Assembly (NCBI GenBank): GCA_900316795.1 | Contig: ONEF01000005.1 | Span: 109,483 to 173,482 of the forward strand | From: an uncultured Bacteroidales bacterium | GTDB lineage: Bacteria; Bacteroidota; Bacteroidia; Bacteroidales; UBA932 | Length of the DNA stretch: 64,000 bases | Reading direction: 5' to 3' | In this document: piece after piece, positions 35,311-44,225 of the stretch | How positions within the stretch are numbered: the stretch's first letter is position 1 | How the letters are laid out: every line of letters starts with the position of its first letter | Translations under genes and position numbers: made by a program | Notes under the pieces: generated by a model | The model's database searches: none | What the model was told of the DNA's origin: nothing | Seen by the model: only the letters and a program-made list of their open reading frames with translations

Positions 35311-37578
35311 ATGAATGCTTGTAATAAACTAAAAATCAAAATATTATTTTCAACGATAATGCTATCGTCCCTTTGCTGGACCGGTAATCAAGGTTTTGCA
35401 GCTGATAGGGCAAGCGGTTCAGTCTTTCACGAAACCTATCCGTCAAGGCTTTTAGGCGGCGGAAGAGAAAATGGAGGTTCTTTTGACGGGCACACATCTG
35501 GAGTTAAGGAAGGAGGTTCTTTTGACGGGCGCGCATCTGGAGTTAAGATGGATAGCGTTGTTGTTGACACTTCTACGGTATATCTTTCTCAGATCAGCGT
35601 TCTGGCCTCAAGGGTGCCGATTGTCTGGCACAAACAGGCCCGCATGACAACCACTATAGAGGCTAAGGCTATACAGAAAACTCCATCGCAGAGCATAAAT
35701 GACGTGTTGAAATATTCGGCCAGCGTGGATGTAAGGCAGCGTGGGCCGATAGGGGCCCAGACAGATGTGGGTATCAGGGGCGGTACCAGCGAGCAGTCTG
35801 CAGTGCTGTTGAACGGCATCAACATTTCTGATCCGCAGACAGCTCACAATTCCTTTGACCTGCCATTGACTATGATGCAGATAGACGGGATTGACATTCT
35901 TGAGGGTCCGTCCGGCAAGATTACCGGAAGTTCATCTTTGATGGGAGCAATAAACATCCGCACTCGCATATCTGATGTCAACAGACTTTTTGCCAATGTG
36001 GAGACGGGTTCCTACGGCTATCTCAGCGTAGGACTCAGGTATGACCTTGCCAACCTTTCCGGCAAATCTGCGGAGAGAAATGTTTCAAGGGTACCATCCG
36101 GCGGCGGTGCTTATGACGCAGTTGCTTCTGGCGGCGGGGCTTATGATGCAGTTGCTTCCGGGGTGTCCAGTAGTGCGGCTGCCGGGCATTTCAGAAATTC
36201 AATCTCAGCCAGCTACACCCGCAGTGACGGTTACTCCAGAAGCGCGGACAACCATCTGAACATGGACTACAAGACGGTTAAGGCTTACTACGAAGGCCGT
36301 TATCAGAACGAGGACGTTGAGCTTGACTGGTTTGCAGGTTTGAGTTCAAAGGATTGGGGCTCCAACCGTTTCTATGCAAAGTATGACGAGCAGTTTGAGC
36401 ATACCTTCAAGACGTTTGCAGCCGTCAAGGGGCATAATACCAAGGGCTTTGTAACAATCAGTCCTTCCATATACTGGAACCATACCAACGACCGATTTGA
36501 ACTTTTCAGGAACAATCCGGACGCCTATCCCTTCAACTATCACAAGACGGATGTCTATGGACTGAATCTGAACAACTACTTCAGATGGGTGGGCGGAACC
36601 ACGGCCTTTGGTGGAGAAATCCGTAACGAAGATCTATTGAGCGGTAATCTTGGGGAGCCTAAGGACCATCCCAAACATATCAAGGGAACAGACCGTTACT
36701 ATGACCATGGACTGAACCGTACCAACACAAGTTTCTTTCTGGAACATAACATCATACAGGAGCGCTTCTCAGTTTCAGCCGCCCTTCTGGCCATAAAGAA
36801 CAGTTGGGCTGAGATGAACATGAAGGTTTATCCGTCCGCAGACTTGTCCGTGTCTTTGTACAAGAAAGACAACAGGCTCCTCAGGCTTTTTGCCTCGTAC
36901 AACTCATCTCTGAGGATGCCTTCAGTAACGGAACTTTACTACTCTGTAGGCGGTTTCAAGGCTGACAAACACCTGAAACCTGAAGAGGTGAAGGCGTGGG
37001 AACTGGGGCTTAAATACAATTCCTCAGCGATGACCTCTTCCGCCAGTGTTTTCCGTAACCGCCTGACTAACCTCATTGACTGGATAAGAAATACAGCCGA
37101 TGGAGAAGATGCTGTTTGGCAGAGTGTGAACTTCGGGAAGATAATCTCCAAAGGAGTGCTTCTCCAGACGAACCTGAGTCCAAACCTTCACGGCCATTAC
37201 CTGAACCTCAAAGGCATCAACCTTTCTTACAGCTACATAGACCAGACCAAGAACCAGGACAAGGATATCCAGAGCACTTACGCCATAGAATACCTCAGGC
37301 ACAAGTTTGTAGCCGGTGTTGATGTAGAGATTGTCAAGAACCTTACACTTTCCGTGTTCTACCGTTTCCAGGACAGGGTCGGTACATATACGGATTCCGA
37401 AGGCCAGGTCAAGAGCTACAAACCATACAGTGTGCTGGATGCAAGAGCGGGATACCTGTGGAAGGGTTTTGACTTTTACATAGAGGCCAACAACCTTACT
37501 GATGCCAGATATACCGACTTCGGAAGAATTCCTCAACCCGGGTTCTGGTTCATGGCGGGAGTGAAGTTCCGCCTGTAG
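35311..37578 (+). CDS. TonB-dependent outer-membrane receptor
   Basis: A 755-residue protein with a signal peptide (FAADRA, about residue 30), a plug domain starting near residue 100 (SQSINDVLKYSASVDVRQRGPIGAQTDVGIRGG, with DVLKYSASV and RG as plug motifs), then a 22-strand-type barrel ending in an aromatic-rich C-terminal strand (GFWFMAGVKFRL). The plug resembles BtuB-like or siderophore receptors, but the ligand cannot be named. Odd: between the signal and the plug a 13-residue unit (GGSFDGxxSGVKE) occurs twice, and in the barrel a 10-residue unit (SGGGAYDAVA) occurs twice. These are in-frame DNA repeats of 39 and 30 bp at loop positions. There is no adjacent transport operon. Confidence 0.93.
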   Translation: MNACNKLKIKILFSTIMLSSLCWTGNQGFAADRASGSVFHETYPSRLLGGGRENGGSFDGHTSGVKEGGSFDGRASGVKMDSVVVDTSTVYLSQISVLASRVPIVWHKQARMTTTIEAKAIQKTPSQSINDVLKYSASVDVRQRGPIGAQTDVGIRGGTSEQSAVLLNGINISDPQTAHNSFDLPLTMMQIDGIDILEGPSGKITGSSSLMGAINIRTRISDVNRLFANVETGSYGYLSVGLRYDLANLSGKSAERNVSRVPSGGGAYDAVASGGGAYDAVASGVSSSAAAGHFRNSISASYTRSDGYSRSADNHLNMDYKTVKAYYEGRYQNEDVELDWFAGLSSKDWGSNRFYAKYDEQFEHTFKTFAAVKGHNTKGFVTISPSIYWNHTNDRFELFRNNPDAYPFNYHKTDVYGLNLNNYFRWVGGTTAFGGEIRNEDLLSGNLGEPKDHPKHIKGTDRYYDHGLNRTNTSFFLEHNIIQERFSVSAALLAIKNSWAEMNMKVYPSADLSVSLYKKDNRLLRLFASYNSSLRMPSVTELYYSVGGFKADKHLKPEEVKAWELGLKYNSSAMTSSASVFRNRLTNLIDWIRNTADGEDAVWQSVNFGKIISKGVLLQTNLSPNLHGHYLNLKGINLSYSYIDQTKNQDKDIQSTYAIEYLRHKFVAGVDVEIVKNLTLSVFYRFQDRVGTYTDSEGQVKSYKPYSVLDARAGYLWKGFDFYIEANNLTDARYTDFGRIPQPGFWFMAGVKFRL

Positions 37579-37729
37579 CCGTTTCCCTGCCTGGCGGGGC
37601 ATCGGATAACACGGGATTTTGACAAAAATTTCCGGGGCTGTGTCATCTCACCGGCAATCTTTTTGGGATTCTCGTTTTTTTCCTTAACTTTATAATCGCA
37701 GAGAAAAGGAAAAAGCAATAAAATATATT

Positions 37730-38593
37730 ATGAAAACAAGTACATACAACTCTTTCTACACCCCGATGGGGCTTTTGAACATTGAGCATCTGGCACATGG
37801 TTCGGTTCACATGGAATGGGAGGGTATGCATATCTATGTAGATCCTTGTTCAGATTTCTTTGACTTCACCGGCTGCAAGAAAGCTGACCTGATTCTTCTT
37901 ACACATGCTCACACAGACCATTACGATACCAAGGCCATTGAAGAGATAGCCATGCCTAACACTACCTTCATCGTAAGCCGTGGTGTAAGGACAGTCCTCC
38001 AGAATGATCTTCTTGCAATGCGCAGCGGTACTGCCCGTGACAAGGACGGAAAGCTTCTCCCTAAACTGGACTTGGACAACAATCCGCTGAATGTTGACCC
38101 TTCAACCAACCTTGTGAACATGCTCAACATCCCTAAGCTCCGTCACTGCAAGGTAGTGACTTTGGAGAACGGAGACAGCGTGTCATCCATAGGTCTGACT
38201 ATAACTGCTATACCAGCCTACAACATCAACCGCCGCAGGGAAAACGGCCATCCGTTCCACATCAAAGGAGAAGGCAACGGCTACCTGATTTCCATGCAGG
38301 GTTTTGACATATACTTTGCCGGAGATACAGAACCAATCCCTGAAATGAACGAGCTGGCTCCGGGGGCAGTCAGAGCTCATTCCTGGGCCAAATTCCTCCA
38401 GGGAGAAATAGACGTGGCTTTCCTGCCTAAGAACCTTCCTTACACGATGAGTGACGAGGAGTTCATCAAAGCTGCCAACCTTATCCGCCCGAAGAACCTT
38501 TTCCCGATCCACTACTTTGAAATTGACGCAAAGGCTCTGAGCCGTCAGCTGGATACCGGTATCTGCCTCTATGTGGGCGGCAAGCAAATCTGA
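37730..38593 (+). CDS. MBL-fold metallo-hydrolase (UlaG-like)
   Basis: A 287-residue protein with the metallo-beta-lactamase fold. It has the motif THAHTDHYD (about 65-73), supplying metal ligands and the catalytic Asp, a downstream Asp in YFAGDTEPIPEM (about 195-206) and a final His in LFPIHYFEID. It resembles UlaG/YtkL-type cytoplasmic hydrolases, and there is no signal peptide. Compared with the canonical ~230 residues an internal segment (about 100-130, with NPLNVDPSTNLVNMLNIPK) is extended. The substrate is unknown. It is monocistronic, followed by a bidirectional terminator. Confidence 0.88.
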   Translation: MKTSTYNSFYTPMGLLNIEHLAHGSVHMEWEGMHIYVDPCSDFFDFTGCKKADLILLTHAHTDHYDTKAIEEIAMPNTTFIVSRGVRTVLQNDLLAMRSGTARDKDGKLLPKLDLDNNPLNVDPSTNLVNMLNIPKLRHCKVVTLENGDSVSSIGLTITAIPAYNINRRRENGHPFHIKGEGNGYLISMQGFDIYFAGDTEPIPEMNELAPGAVRAHSWAKFLQGEIDVAFLPKNLPYTMSDEEFIKAANLIRPKNLFPIHYFEIDAKALSRQLDTGICLYVGGKQI

Positions 38594-38744
38594 CCTCAAA
38601 GAAACCGGAGCGCGCCAGGGCCCTGCATCAAAGAAGCAGCCGTTCCAATCTGAATGTCCTATTGGAGGGCGTCCAGAGTACAACTTCAAACCATCAAGGG
38701 CTTGATGCGTTTTTGTTAATTATCAGATATTCAACGATATAAAT

Positions 38745-38783
38745 AAATGAGGGGTGCTATTTTTCGACACCCCTCATTTTCTT
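38745..38783. terminator. Bidirectional rho-independent terminator
   Basis: AAATGAGGGGTG (38745-38756) pairs with CACCCCTCATTT (38768-38779) around an 11-base loop. It separates the converging MBL and carboxylase-subunit genes. Confidence 0.9.
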
Positions 38784-38795
38784 AGTCAGCTAATA

Positions 38796-38845
38796 CTCAG
38801 CGACTTGCTAGGAACGCTCCCGGCAGACGCTGTGTCATCGCTGAG
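38796..38845. repeat. Inverted pair of CTCAGCGA motifs
   Basis: CTCAGCGA (38796-38803) and TCGCTGAG (38838-38845), perfect inverted copies 34 bases apart, in the 3' region of the leftward carboxylase gene. Confidence 0.6.
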
Positions 38846-38850
38846 CAAAA

Positions 38851-40632
38851 TTACTGCACAAAGGCGATGATCTCGTCCTTGACAACCTTCTGGCCCTGCT
38901 TTGCACATACAGCAACGAGCTTGCCGTCTGCCGGGCAGATGATCTCTTCCATTCCGTAGAAAGCCTGGATGTTGCAGAGGGTCTGGCCCATCTTGACATC
39001 GCTTCCTTCTGCAGGAGCTGAAGACTTGTCCTCAACGTCGTACTGCCAAACCACTTCTCCCTTTACGGTAGCGTGTACTGGCTTAGCGTCAGGATACTTG
39101 GCAAGAATCTTGTCAACGTCGAACGCAGGAACCTCAACTACCGGACGGGTAATCACGATAGGAGCGCCTGCCTTTGCGCGGTTGGCTTCCAGTTCTTTCT
39201 CGAACCTCTCCTTTGCGATGCCGCTCTTGTAGTCTCTGTACTGGGTCTCGTGCATAGCAAACTCGAAGAGTTCCTCGTCGTCCTGGCCTCTGTCCCAACC
39301 TTCCTCTTCCATCATCTTGATGTAGCGAGGCAGATCGTTAGGGAATGCGTCCTGAGGAACACCGGTGTAGAACTCAAGACCTTTCTGCTTGACAATTTCC
39401 TTGATCTCAGGAGCAAGTTCTCCAGGAAGCTTACCCATCTTGCCGAGGATCATGTTCATAGTATCCTTGTCTATGGTCTTCCATCTAGGCTCGCCCTTGA
39501 GCATGTGCATCAGGTTCATCAATGCAGTATTCTTCACGTACTGGCTGAATGGTGTTACCAATGGAGGGTAACCAAGTCTTGGCCATACATATTCTACCTC
39601 CTGGAACAGCATGACAACCAGAGTGTTGAGATCCAGCTCCTTCTTTCCCTGGTTTCTCAGCGATGCGTTGATCGCACCCTGGAATCCCTTGAGGTCTGCC
39701 ATCATTGAGCCCATCATTCCGCCAGGAAGTCCGCAACCTACGAGAAGGCTGCTCATCTGGTGGTTGCCCGGAGCGATCCAGTATCCGAGGAAGTCATCTA
39801 TGAACTTCTGGGTCAGAGCCCTTGCCTCCATATAGGCGTTCATGTTGATGTCCTTAACAAGGAATCCGGCATCCTTGAGCATGGCCTGAATAGTAATTAC
39901 ATCCGGATGGATCTTACCCCATGACAGAGGTTCCATAGCTACGTCGATGTACTCGGCGCCGGCTCTTGCAACTTCCAGCATGGAAGCTACAGAGAAACCA
40001 GGTCCTGAGTGACCGTGATACTGGACCTTGATGTGAGGATATTTGTCCTTGATAGCCTTTACAAGGCGGCCAAGGAAAGCAGGCCTTCCGATACCGGCCA
40101 TATCCTTCAGGCAGATTTCGTCTGCACCGTACTCAACAACTTTGTCCACAACACCCATGTAGTACTCGACGGTGTGGATAGGGGAATAGGTGATACTCAA
40201 AGCAGCCTGAGCAATCATTCCGGCCTCCTTGGCGTGGATTACGGAACCTTTGAGGTTGCGATGGTCGTTAAGACCGCAGAAAGAACGCATGATATTGGTT
40301 CCCTGAGCTTTCTTGACCTTAGCCATCAAAGCCCTGACATCATCCGGAACCGGGAACATTCTCAGAGCGTTCAGACCTCTTTCGAGCATGTGGGTCTGAA
40401 TTCCAACCTTGTTGAAAGGAGCGGTCCACTCGCGGACAGCCTTGTTAGGATTCTCTCCGAAAAGGAGATTAACCTGCTCAAAGGCTCCACCGTTTGTTTC
40501 AACACGGTCAAAGCATCCCATTTCGATGATAACTGGTGCAATCTCCTTAAGCATAGCTACTTTCGGCACATACTTGCCGGAAGACTGCCACATGTCCCTG
40601 TAAAGAAGGGAGAATTTTATTTCTCTTGCCAT
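38851..40632 (-). CDS. Oxaloacetate decarboxylase alpha / pyruvate carboxylase B-type subunit with a lysine-less biotinyl domain
   Basis: A 593-residue protein. The N-terminal carboxyltransferase barrel is complete (LLYRDMWQSSGKY, LERGLNALR, ICLKDMAGIGRPA, the metal site QYHGHSGPG), followed by the conserved carboxylase domain (DFLGYW, GLPGGMMGSM, LGYPPLVTPFSQY). The C-terminal ~75 residues have the biotinyl/lipoyl fold, yet the biotin-attachment hairpin normally reading EAMK(M/T) reads QAFYGMEEI, with no lysine. Biotin would have to sit on another protein, or this subunit has changed role. The ATG at 40632 is used because the longer frame adds 21 residues with no homology to the family. It is probably monocistronic. 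Confidence 0.88.
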   Translation of the reverse strand: MAREIKFSLLYRDMWQSSGKYVPKVAMLKEIAPVIIEMGCFDRVETNGGAFEQVNLLFGENPNKAVREWTAPFNKVGIQTHMLERGLNALRMFPVPDDVRALMAKVKKAQGTNIMRSFCGLNDHRNLKGSVIHAKEAGMIAQAALSITYSPIHTVEYYMGVVDKVVEYGADEICLKDMAGIGRPAFLGRLVKAIKDKYPHIKVQYHGHSGPGFSVASMLEVARAGAEYIDVAMEPLSWGKIHPDVITIQAMLKDAGFLVKDINMNAYMEARALTQKFIDDFLGYWIAPGNHQMSSLLVGCGLPGGMMGSMMADLKGFQGAINASLRNQGKKELDLNTLVVMLFQEVEYVWPRLGYPPLVTPFSQYVKNTALMNLMHMLKGEPRWKTIDKDTMNMILGKMGKLPGELAPEIKEIVKQKGLEFYTGVPQDAFPNDLPRYIKMMEEEGWDRGQDDEELFEFAMHETQYRDYKSGIAKERFEKELEANRAKAGAPIVITRPVVEVPAFDVDKILAKYPDAKPVHATVKGEVVWQYDVEDKSSAPAEGSDVKMGQTLCNIQAFYGMEEIICPADGKLVAVCAKQGQKVVKDEIIAFVQ

Positions 40633-40817
40633 ATAGTTTTTAAGTGAATTAGATTCGTAGTCCACTGCATGTAAAAAACGAGAAATCGTAAGCAACCTCG
40701 GTTTTACAGAAGGTAAATTTAAGAAAAGATTGCTGACTCACAAACGATTTCTTCCAATAAATCTGAAGATTGTCCAAAGATTTGACCAACTGTTGTTGCA
40801 GTTTGGCAAAAAGATTT

Positions 40818-40825
40818 TATCTTTG
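40818..40825 (+). promoter_or_regulatory. Promoter -7 element of tRNA-His
   Basis: TATCTTTG, an exact TAnnTTTG match, 73 bases upstream of the tRNA. Confidence 0.6.
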
Positions 40826-40898
40826 CATCCCCGACGGAAGCGGCATCGCTAAGTTTAGTGTCCCCGCCGGCTTCAGCCGAAAGGCTTTCGACATATAT

Positions 40899-40973
40899 GG
40901 TGGCTGTAGCTCAGTTGGCTAGAGCGCCAGATTGTGGCTCTGGAGGTCGTGGGTTCGAGACCCACCAGCCACC
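40899..40973 (+). tRNA. tRNA-His (GTG)
   Basis: Acceptor GTGGCTG/CAGCCAC, with an encoded G at position -1 (40899) opposite C73 (40973) as expected for tRNA-His. Anticodon stem CCAGA/TCTGG with loop TTGTGGC (anticodon GTG), T-stem GTGGG/CCCAC. CCA is not encoded. The recombinase reading frame of the adjoining element overlaps it in antisense. Confidence 0.97.
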
Positions 40974-42512
40974 CTTAGCGGGGCTCTCGTTGAAATTCGA
41001 GAGCCCTTCTTTTTTTACCCCCTTGCAAACTTCTGTATTCCCTGTAATTAGAGAAACGAGCGGAGAAAGTTCTGCGGTTCGAGGATTTAAATTTTCAAAA
41101 ATGATTTTTTCGGAAAAAATCGAACCAAGTATATGAAGTTTAATCTCAATCGGGGCTACAGATATGCAGGAGCCCATTTTCTCAATAAAATTCAGAGCAT
41201 ATTCAAACTTAACATCAGCGTCTTTGGCTATAGTCTTTTCCTTCAGTTCTGACAAGTTCATATCTAAGTCTTGCTTTTCCTTATTTAATCGAGAATTCAT
41301 ACTCTTGAATGTGTCATCATCAATAATCCCTTCCAACCATTTCTCTTGAACTTTATTTATCTTTTCATTGATGCTCTCAAGATTCTTTTTCATGGCCTTG
41401 ATATTGTCCTGCTTTTCTTTGTTATCGCTTTGTTTCAAGTCAAACAGAATCTCTTTGTATAAAGCCACGATTGCCTTATCGGGTTTAATGTTGTCAAGGA
41501 ATCTGTACATGTTTTCATTTGCCTTGTCTGCTGAAATTCTAAACTTATTGCAATAATTGCAGTGGTAGTAGGCATATTTCCTGTTTCGCCCCTTGCTGAA
41601 AGAACCATATACGGGACTACCGCAAACAGGACATCTCATAAATGCTCTCATGTAGAATGCTGAATCGGGTATTTTCTTTACTTCGATATTCTTCTTTTCT
41701 AATCTCTTCAGATACTTTTGAACGATAGCAAATGTGTTGATGTCGATTATTGGCTGATGCTTTCCATCAACTATCATTTCTGGATAGTCTCCATAGGCGG
41801 GTACTCTTATTTTACCGATGTAGTAGATGCTTCGGAGCATTCTGAAAAAGGACGTTTCACCTATCTTCATACCTTTCTTTCGTAAATCACGATAGACTAA
41901 TGTCGGAACTTCAACTCCGTGGGCTACTCTCTTGAATGCTTCTATGACAAATGCCGATTCAGACTTATTTACCTCCACCCAACTGTTATGTTTGCCATTG
42001 CTTCTGTTGTCATATCCGTATGGTGCGTGTCCTGCGCTTTTTCCTTCAGCCAATGCCTGATGGATTCCATCCTTTGTTGCCTTGCTTCGCTTATCATTAT
42101 CAACCTCAGCCATCGTCAGGTAGATAGCCAACATTATCTTGGATTCAGCAATACTATAATCTATGTGTTCTTCAATGGCATTCACTTCAATGTCATATTC
42201 TCGGAACTTTGAAATAAACTCCCATCCATCAGATGCATCACGGGTAAATCTGTTCCATCTTAAGACAAGGAGATAGTCTGCTTCTATTTCCTTTTTCTTT
42301 CGCAGATACTTGTTGCAGATTTTAGTTATTTCGGGACGTTTAAACGTCTTAGCAGAGAAATCTTCTCTATAGGTTTCTACAACCTCAATTCCCTTACTCT
42401 CACAATACTTTTTAAGGGTTGTTTCCTGATAATTGAGTGAGCCACCTTTCACCTGGTCATCTGAACTCACACGGCAATATATGATTGCCCTTTTCTTAAT
42501 CTCATTCTCCAT
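40911..42512 (-). CDS. Large serine recombinase (element integrase)
   Basis: About 533 residues from the ATG at 42512, which overlaps the end of a 51-residue gene. The catalytic domain has the nucleophile Ser in [10 protein letters not shown] (about residue 13) and [14 protein letters not shown] recombinase domain (about 160-280), a zinc ribbon (CPVCG...HCNYC, about 300-330) and a coiled-coil region (about 360-440) follow. These enzymes integrate and excise elements between unlike att sites. The last ~35 codons pass through the tRNA-His terminator and the tRNA in antisense, so the C-terminus is provided by the integration site. The true functional end is probably near 41030. Confidence 0.9.
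   Translation of the reverse strand: MENEIKKRAIIYCRVSSDDQVKGGSLNYQETTLKKYCESKGIEVVETYREDFSAKTFKRPEITKICNKYLRKKKEIEADYLLVLRWNRFTRDASDGWEFISKFREYDIEVNAIEEHIDYSIAESKIMLAIYLTMAEVDNDKRSKATKDGIHQALAEGKSAGHAPYGYDNRSNGKHNSWVEVNKSESAFVIEAFKRVAHGVEVPTLVYRDLRKKGMKIGETSFFRMLRSIYYIGKIRVPAYGDYPEMIVDGKHQPIIDINTFAIVQKYLKRLEKKNIEVKKIPDSAFYMRAFMRCPVCGSPVYGSFSKGRNRKYAYYHCNYCNKFRISADKANENMYRFLDNIKPDKAIVALYKEILFDLKQSDNKEKQDNIKAMKKNLESINEKINKVQEKWLEGIIDDDTFKSMNSRLNKEKQDLDMNLSELKEKTIAKDADVKFEYALNFIEKMGSCISVAPIEIKLHILGSIFSEKIIFENLNPRTAELSPLVSLITGNTEVCKGVKKEGLSNFNESPAKGGWWVSNPRPPEPQSGALAN
40981..41016 (+). terminator. tRNA-His rho-independent terminator
   Basis: GGGCTCTCG (40981-40989) pairs with CGAGAGCCC (40998-41006), 8-base loop, then a T-run. 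The mobile element begins at or just after it. Confidence 0.93.
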
Positions 42513-42657
42513 GGCCCATTTCGTTTGAATCATTATTCTTTTCAATCAGAGCCAACATTGTCAGGAAATCTCTGATGTCGGCAATGTCACTGTCTTTTAG
42601 GTTTTGTCTGTAACCATTTTCTTTTAGAATTCTTCTACATGTCTCAACTTGTAACAT
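42502..42657 (-). CDS. 51-residue protein coupled to the recombinase
   Basis: ATG 42657 to TGA 42502. The end overlaps the recombinase start (ATGGAGAATGA, the recombinase ATG at 42512), a typical translational coupling. The peptide is helical and charged (VETCRRILKENGYRQ, DIADIRDFLTMLALIEKNN), without signal peptide. A strong AGGAGG lies about 35 bases upstream of its ATG, just before another short leader frame. It may be a recombination directionality factor or regulator by analogy of position, but I recognise no family. Confidence 0.6.
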   Translation of the reverse strand: MLQVETCRRILKENGYRQNLKDSDIADIRDFLTMLALIEKNNDSNEMGHGE

Positions 42658-42755
42658 TAGGGTTAAACATTATTCTCTTATTCACCTCCTTTCTGGAGGG
42701 AAGCAAGCCCATTCAGCCCGCTTCATCTAAAGAATAAGGGGAACCCTAAAAATTG

Positions 42756-43385
42756 TCAAGCATATTTCTTCAACTTCCTCAATGTATTTACAGATGTGCC
42801 TGTGATGGCTGTTATATTCCTCAGCGATATGCCCTTCTTTAACAGAGAAATTTCCTTGTTGTATTGGCTCTTGTAGGATGCTTCAGATTTCCTATAACTG
42901 GCAGGACGTCCCATCTTTATACCTTCCTTCTTGCACCTTGAGATGTACTGATTCCGTCCGCTCTCCATTCTCTCCTTGATGGTTAGTCTTTCCATCGATG
43001 CTATCTCAAGTAAGATGGTACAAATAAGACTGGCTACAGGATTTACCTTCCCGTCTGTGAGTGTTTCGAGATTGTAATTCTTAACGTAGAGTGATACTCC
43101 CTTATCGCTGAGGAGTTGGATAACCTTCAATGCTTCGAGTGTGTTACGCCCAAGTCGGCTAATCTCAAGGCAAACAACCTTTGAAATGTCATTGCTCTTA
43201 ACGTACTCAACCATCTCCATTATTTCTGCTCTGTCCTCCATTTTCTTTGCTCCGCTAACCTTGTTACTGAATACCGCCTCAACGCTCCAACCCATTTTGT
43301 CACAATGTTCTCTCAATTCTGTGACTTGCCTTTCATACTCCTGCCTGTCTGTGCTGACTCTTGCTAAAATGACTACCTTTTCCAT
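42756..43385 (-). CDS. Small serine recombinase/resolvase
   Basis: A 209-residue resolvase/invertase-type enzyme. The nucleophile Ser is in ILARVSTDRQ near the N-terminus, the E-helix segment is SRLGRNTLEAL, and the C-terminal helix-turn-helix is LKKGISLRNITAITGTSVNTLRKL. The ATG at 43385 is chosen over an upstream in-frame ATG (43442) because the fold starts there. Members resolve multimers or invert DNA, and in this element it probably serves resolution alongside Rep. It lies downstream of a divergent gap to the 43509 gene and upstream of the large recombinase. Confidence 0.93.
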   Translation of the reverse strand: MEKVVILARVSTDRQEYERQVTELREHCDKMGWSVEAVFSNKVSGAKKMEDRAEIMEMVEYVKSNDISKVVCLEISRLGRNTLEALKVIQLLSDKGVSLYVKNYNLETLTDGKVNPVASLICTILLEIASMERLTIKERMESGRNQYISRCKKEGIKMGRPASYRKSEASYKSQYNKEISLLKKGISLRNITAITGTSVNTLRKLKKYA

Positions 43386-43508
43386 ATCTGTTTCATATCT
43401 GATTTCTATAGCTAATATAGTGCTATTATTTAATATATGCAAGCATTTTATTGCTAATTTTGATTATTTGCCACTTTTGCATAATTTGGTTGTCCAAAAA
43501 GTACCAAG

Positions 43509-43736
43509 ATGACTGAATCTAAGAAGCAAGAAAGAGCCATCGTCCACCTCGAGAAAGATGGACAACACTATTACTATGGAAATCTGAAAGCACTCTGTGA
43601 CCATTGGAACAAGGATGCTATCGGGGTGTCATATTCTTATCTGAAAAATCTCAACATTCAAGAAGATACTCCCTACTCCAATTCAAAGTGTGTCATCAGA
43701 CGAGGAATATTAATAACTACAAAAAGAATGCGATAA
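43509..43736 (+). CDS. Small hypothetical protein of the mobile element
   Basis: A 75-residue basic cytoplasmic protein with Tyr-rich segments (HYYYGNLKALCDHWN, SYSYLKNLNIQE). No recognised family. It begins a rightward run of three genes: the next starts one base after its stop. AT-rich codon use like the rest of the element. Confidence 0.65.
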   Translation: MTESKKQERAIVHLEKDGQHYYYGNLKALCDHWNKDAIGVSYSYLKNLNIQEDTPYSNSKCVIRRGILITTKRMR

Positions 43737-43737
43737 T

Positions 43738-44193
43738 ATGGATAGTTTAGAAATCCTTAAGAAGTATTTCCCTTTTGCGATTGATATTGCAAACACTTCT
43801 TACTTACTTGAAGATATGGGCGTTGCAAAGAGAGATATCTCTACTATATTCTCTCAAGGGTATATTAGCATTTACGGACGAATATACAATCCACATAGCC
43901 ATAAAAAGTATTTTATTTGTACTTGTTGTGTTTCTCTTGAGATAGATAGTGAGGATAGAGTAAATATATTGATTGACAATCTCCCTTATAAAAGATATTT
44001 TGAAGGTTTAGATAACCAGAACCGAGAATTATTATCTGCCGATGATAAAACTGGATGTTTAACATATTTAATTGAAGAGAATAAGCTTCTTAAAGAAGTC
44101 CTCAGCTGCGTTGATGAAGAAAAATTTTTAGAAGTTAAAAAAACTTTAAAATCACTTCTTAGCTGTGAAAAAGAAACTACCCTTGAAGAATAA
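43738..44193 (+). CDS. Hypothetical protein of the mobile element
   Basis: A 151-residue cytoplasmic protein, AT-rich, acidic towards the C-terminus with a helical tail (EENKLLKEVLSCVDEEKFLEVKKTLKSLLS). No signal peptide, membrane segment or known motif. It is separated by a single base from the upstream gene, so it is translationally linked. The DUF4236 gene follows after 32 bases. Confidence 0.65.
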   Translation: MDSLEILKKYFPFAIDIANTSYLLEDMGVAKRDISTIFSQGYISIYGRIYNPHSHKKYFICTCCVSLEIDSEDRVNILIDNLPYKRYFEGLDNQNRELLSADDKTGCLTYLIEENKLLKEVLSCVDEEKFLEVKKTLKSLLSCEKETTLEE

Positions 44194-44225
44194 TTCTCAA
44201 AGAATATAAAACAACGCTAAAAGTA

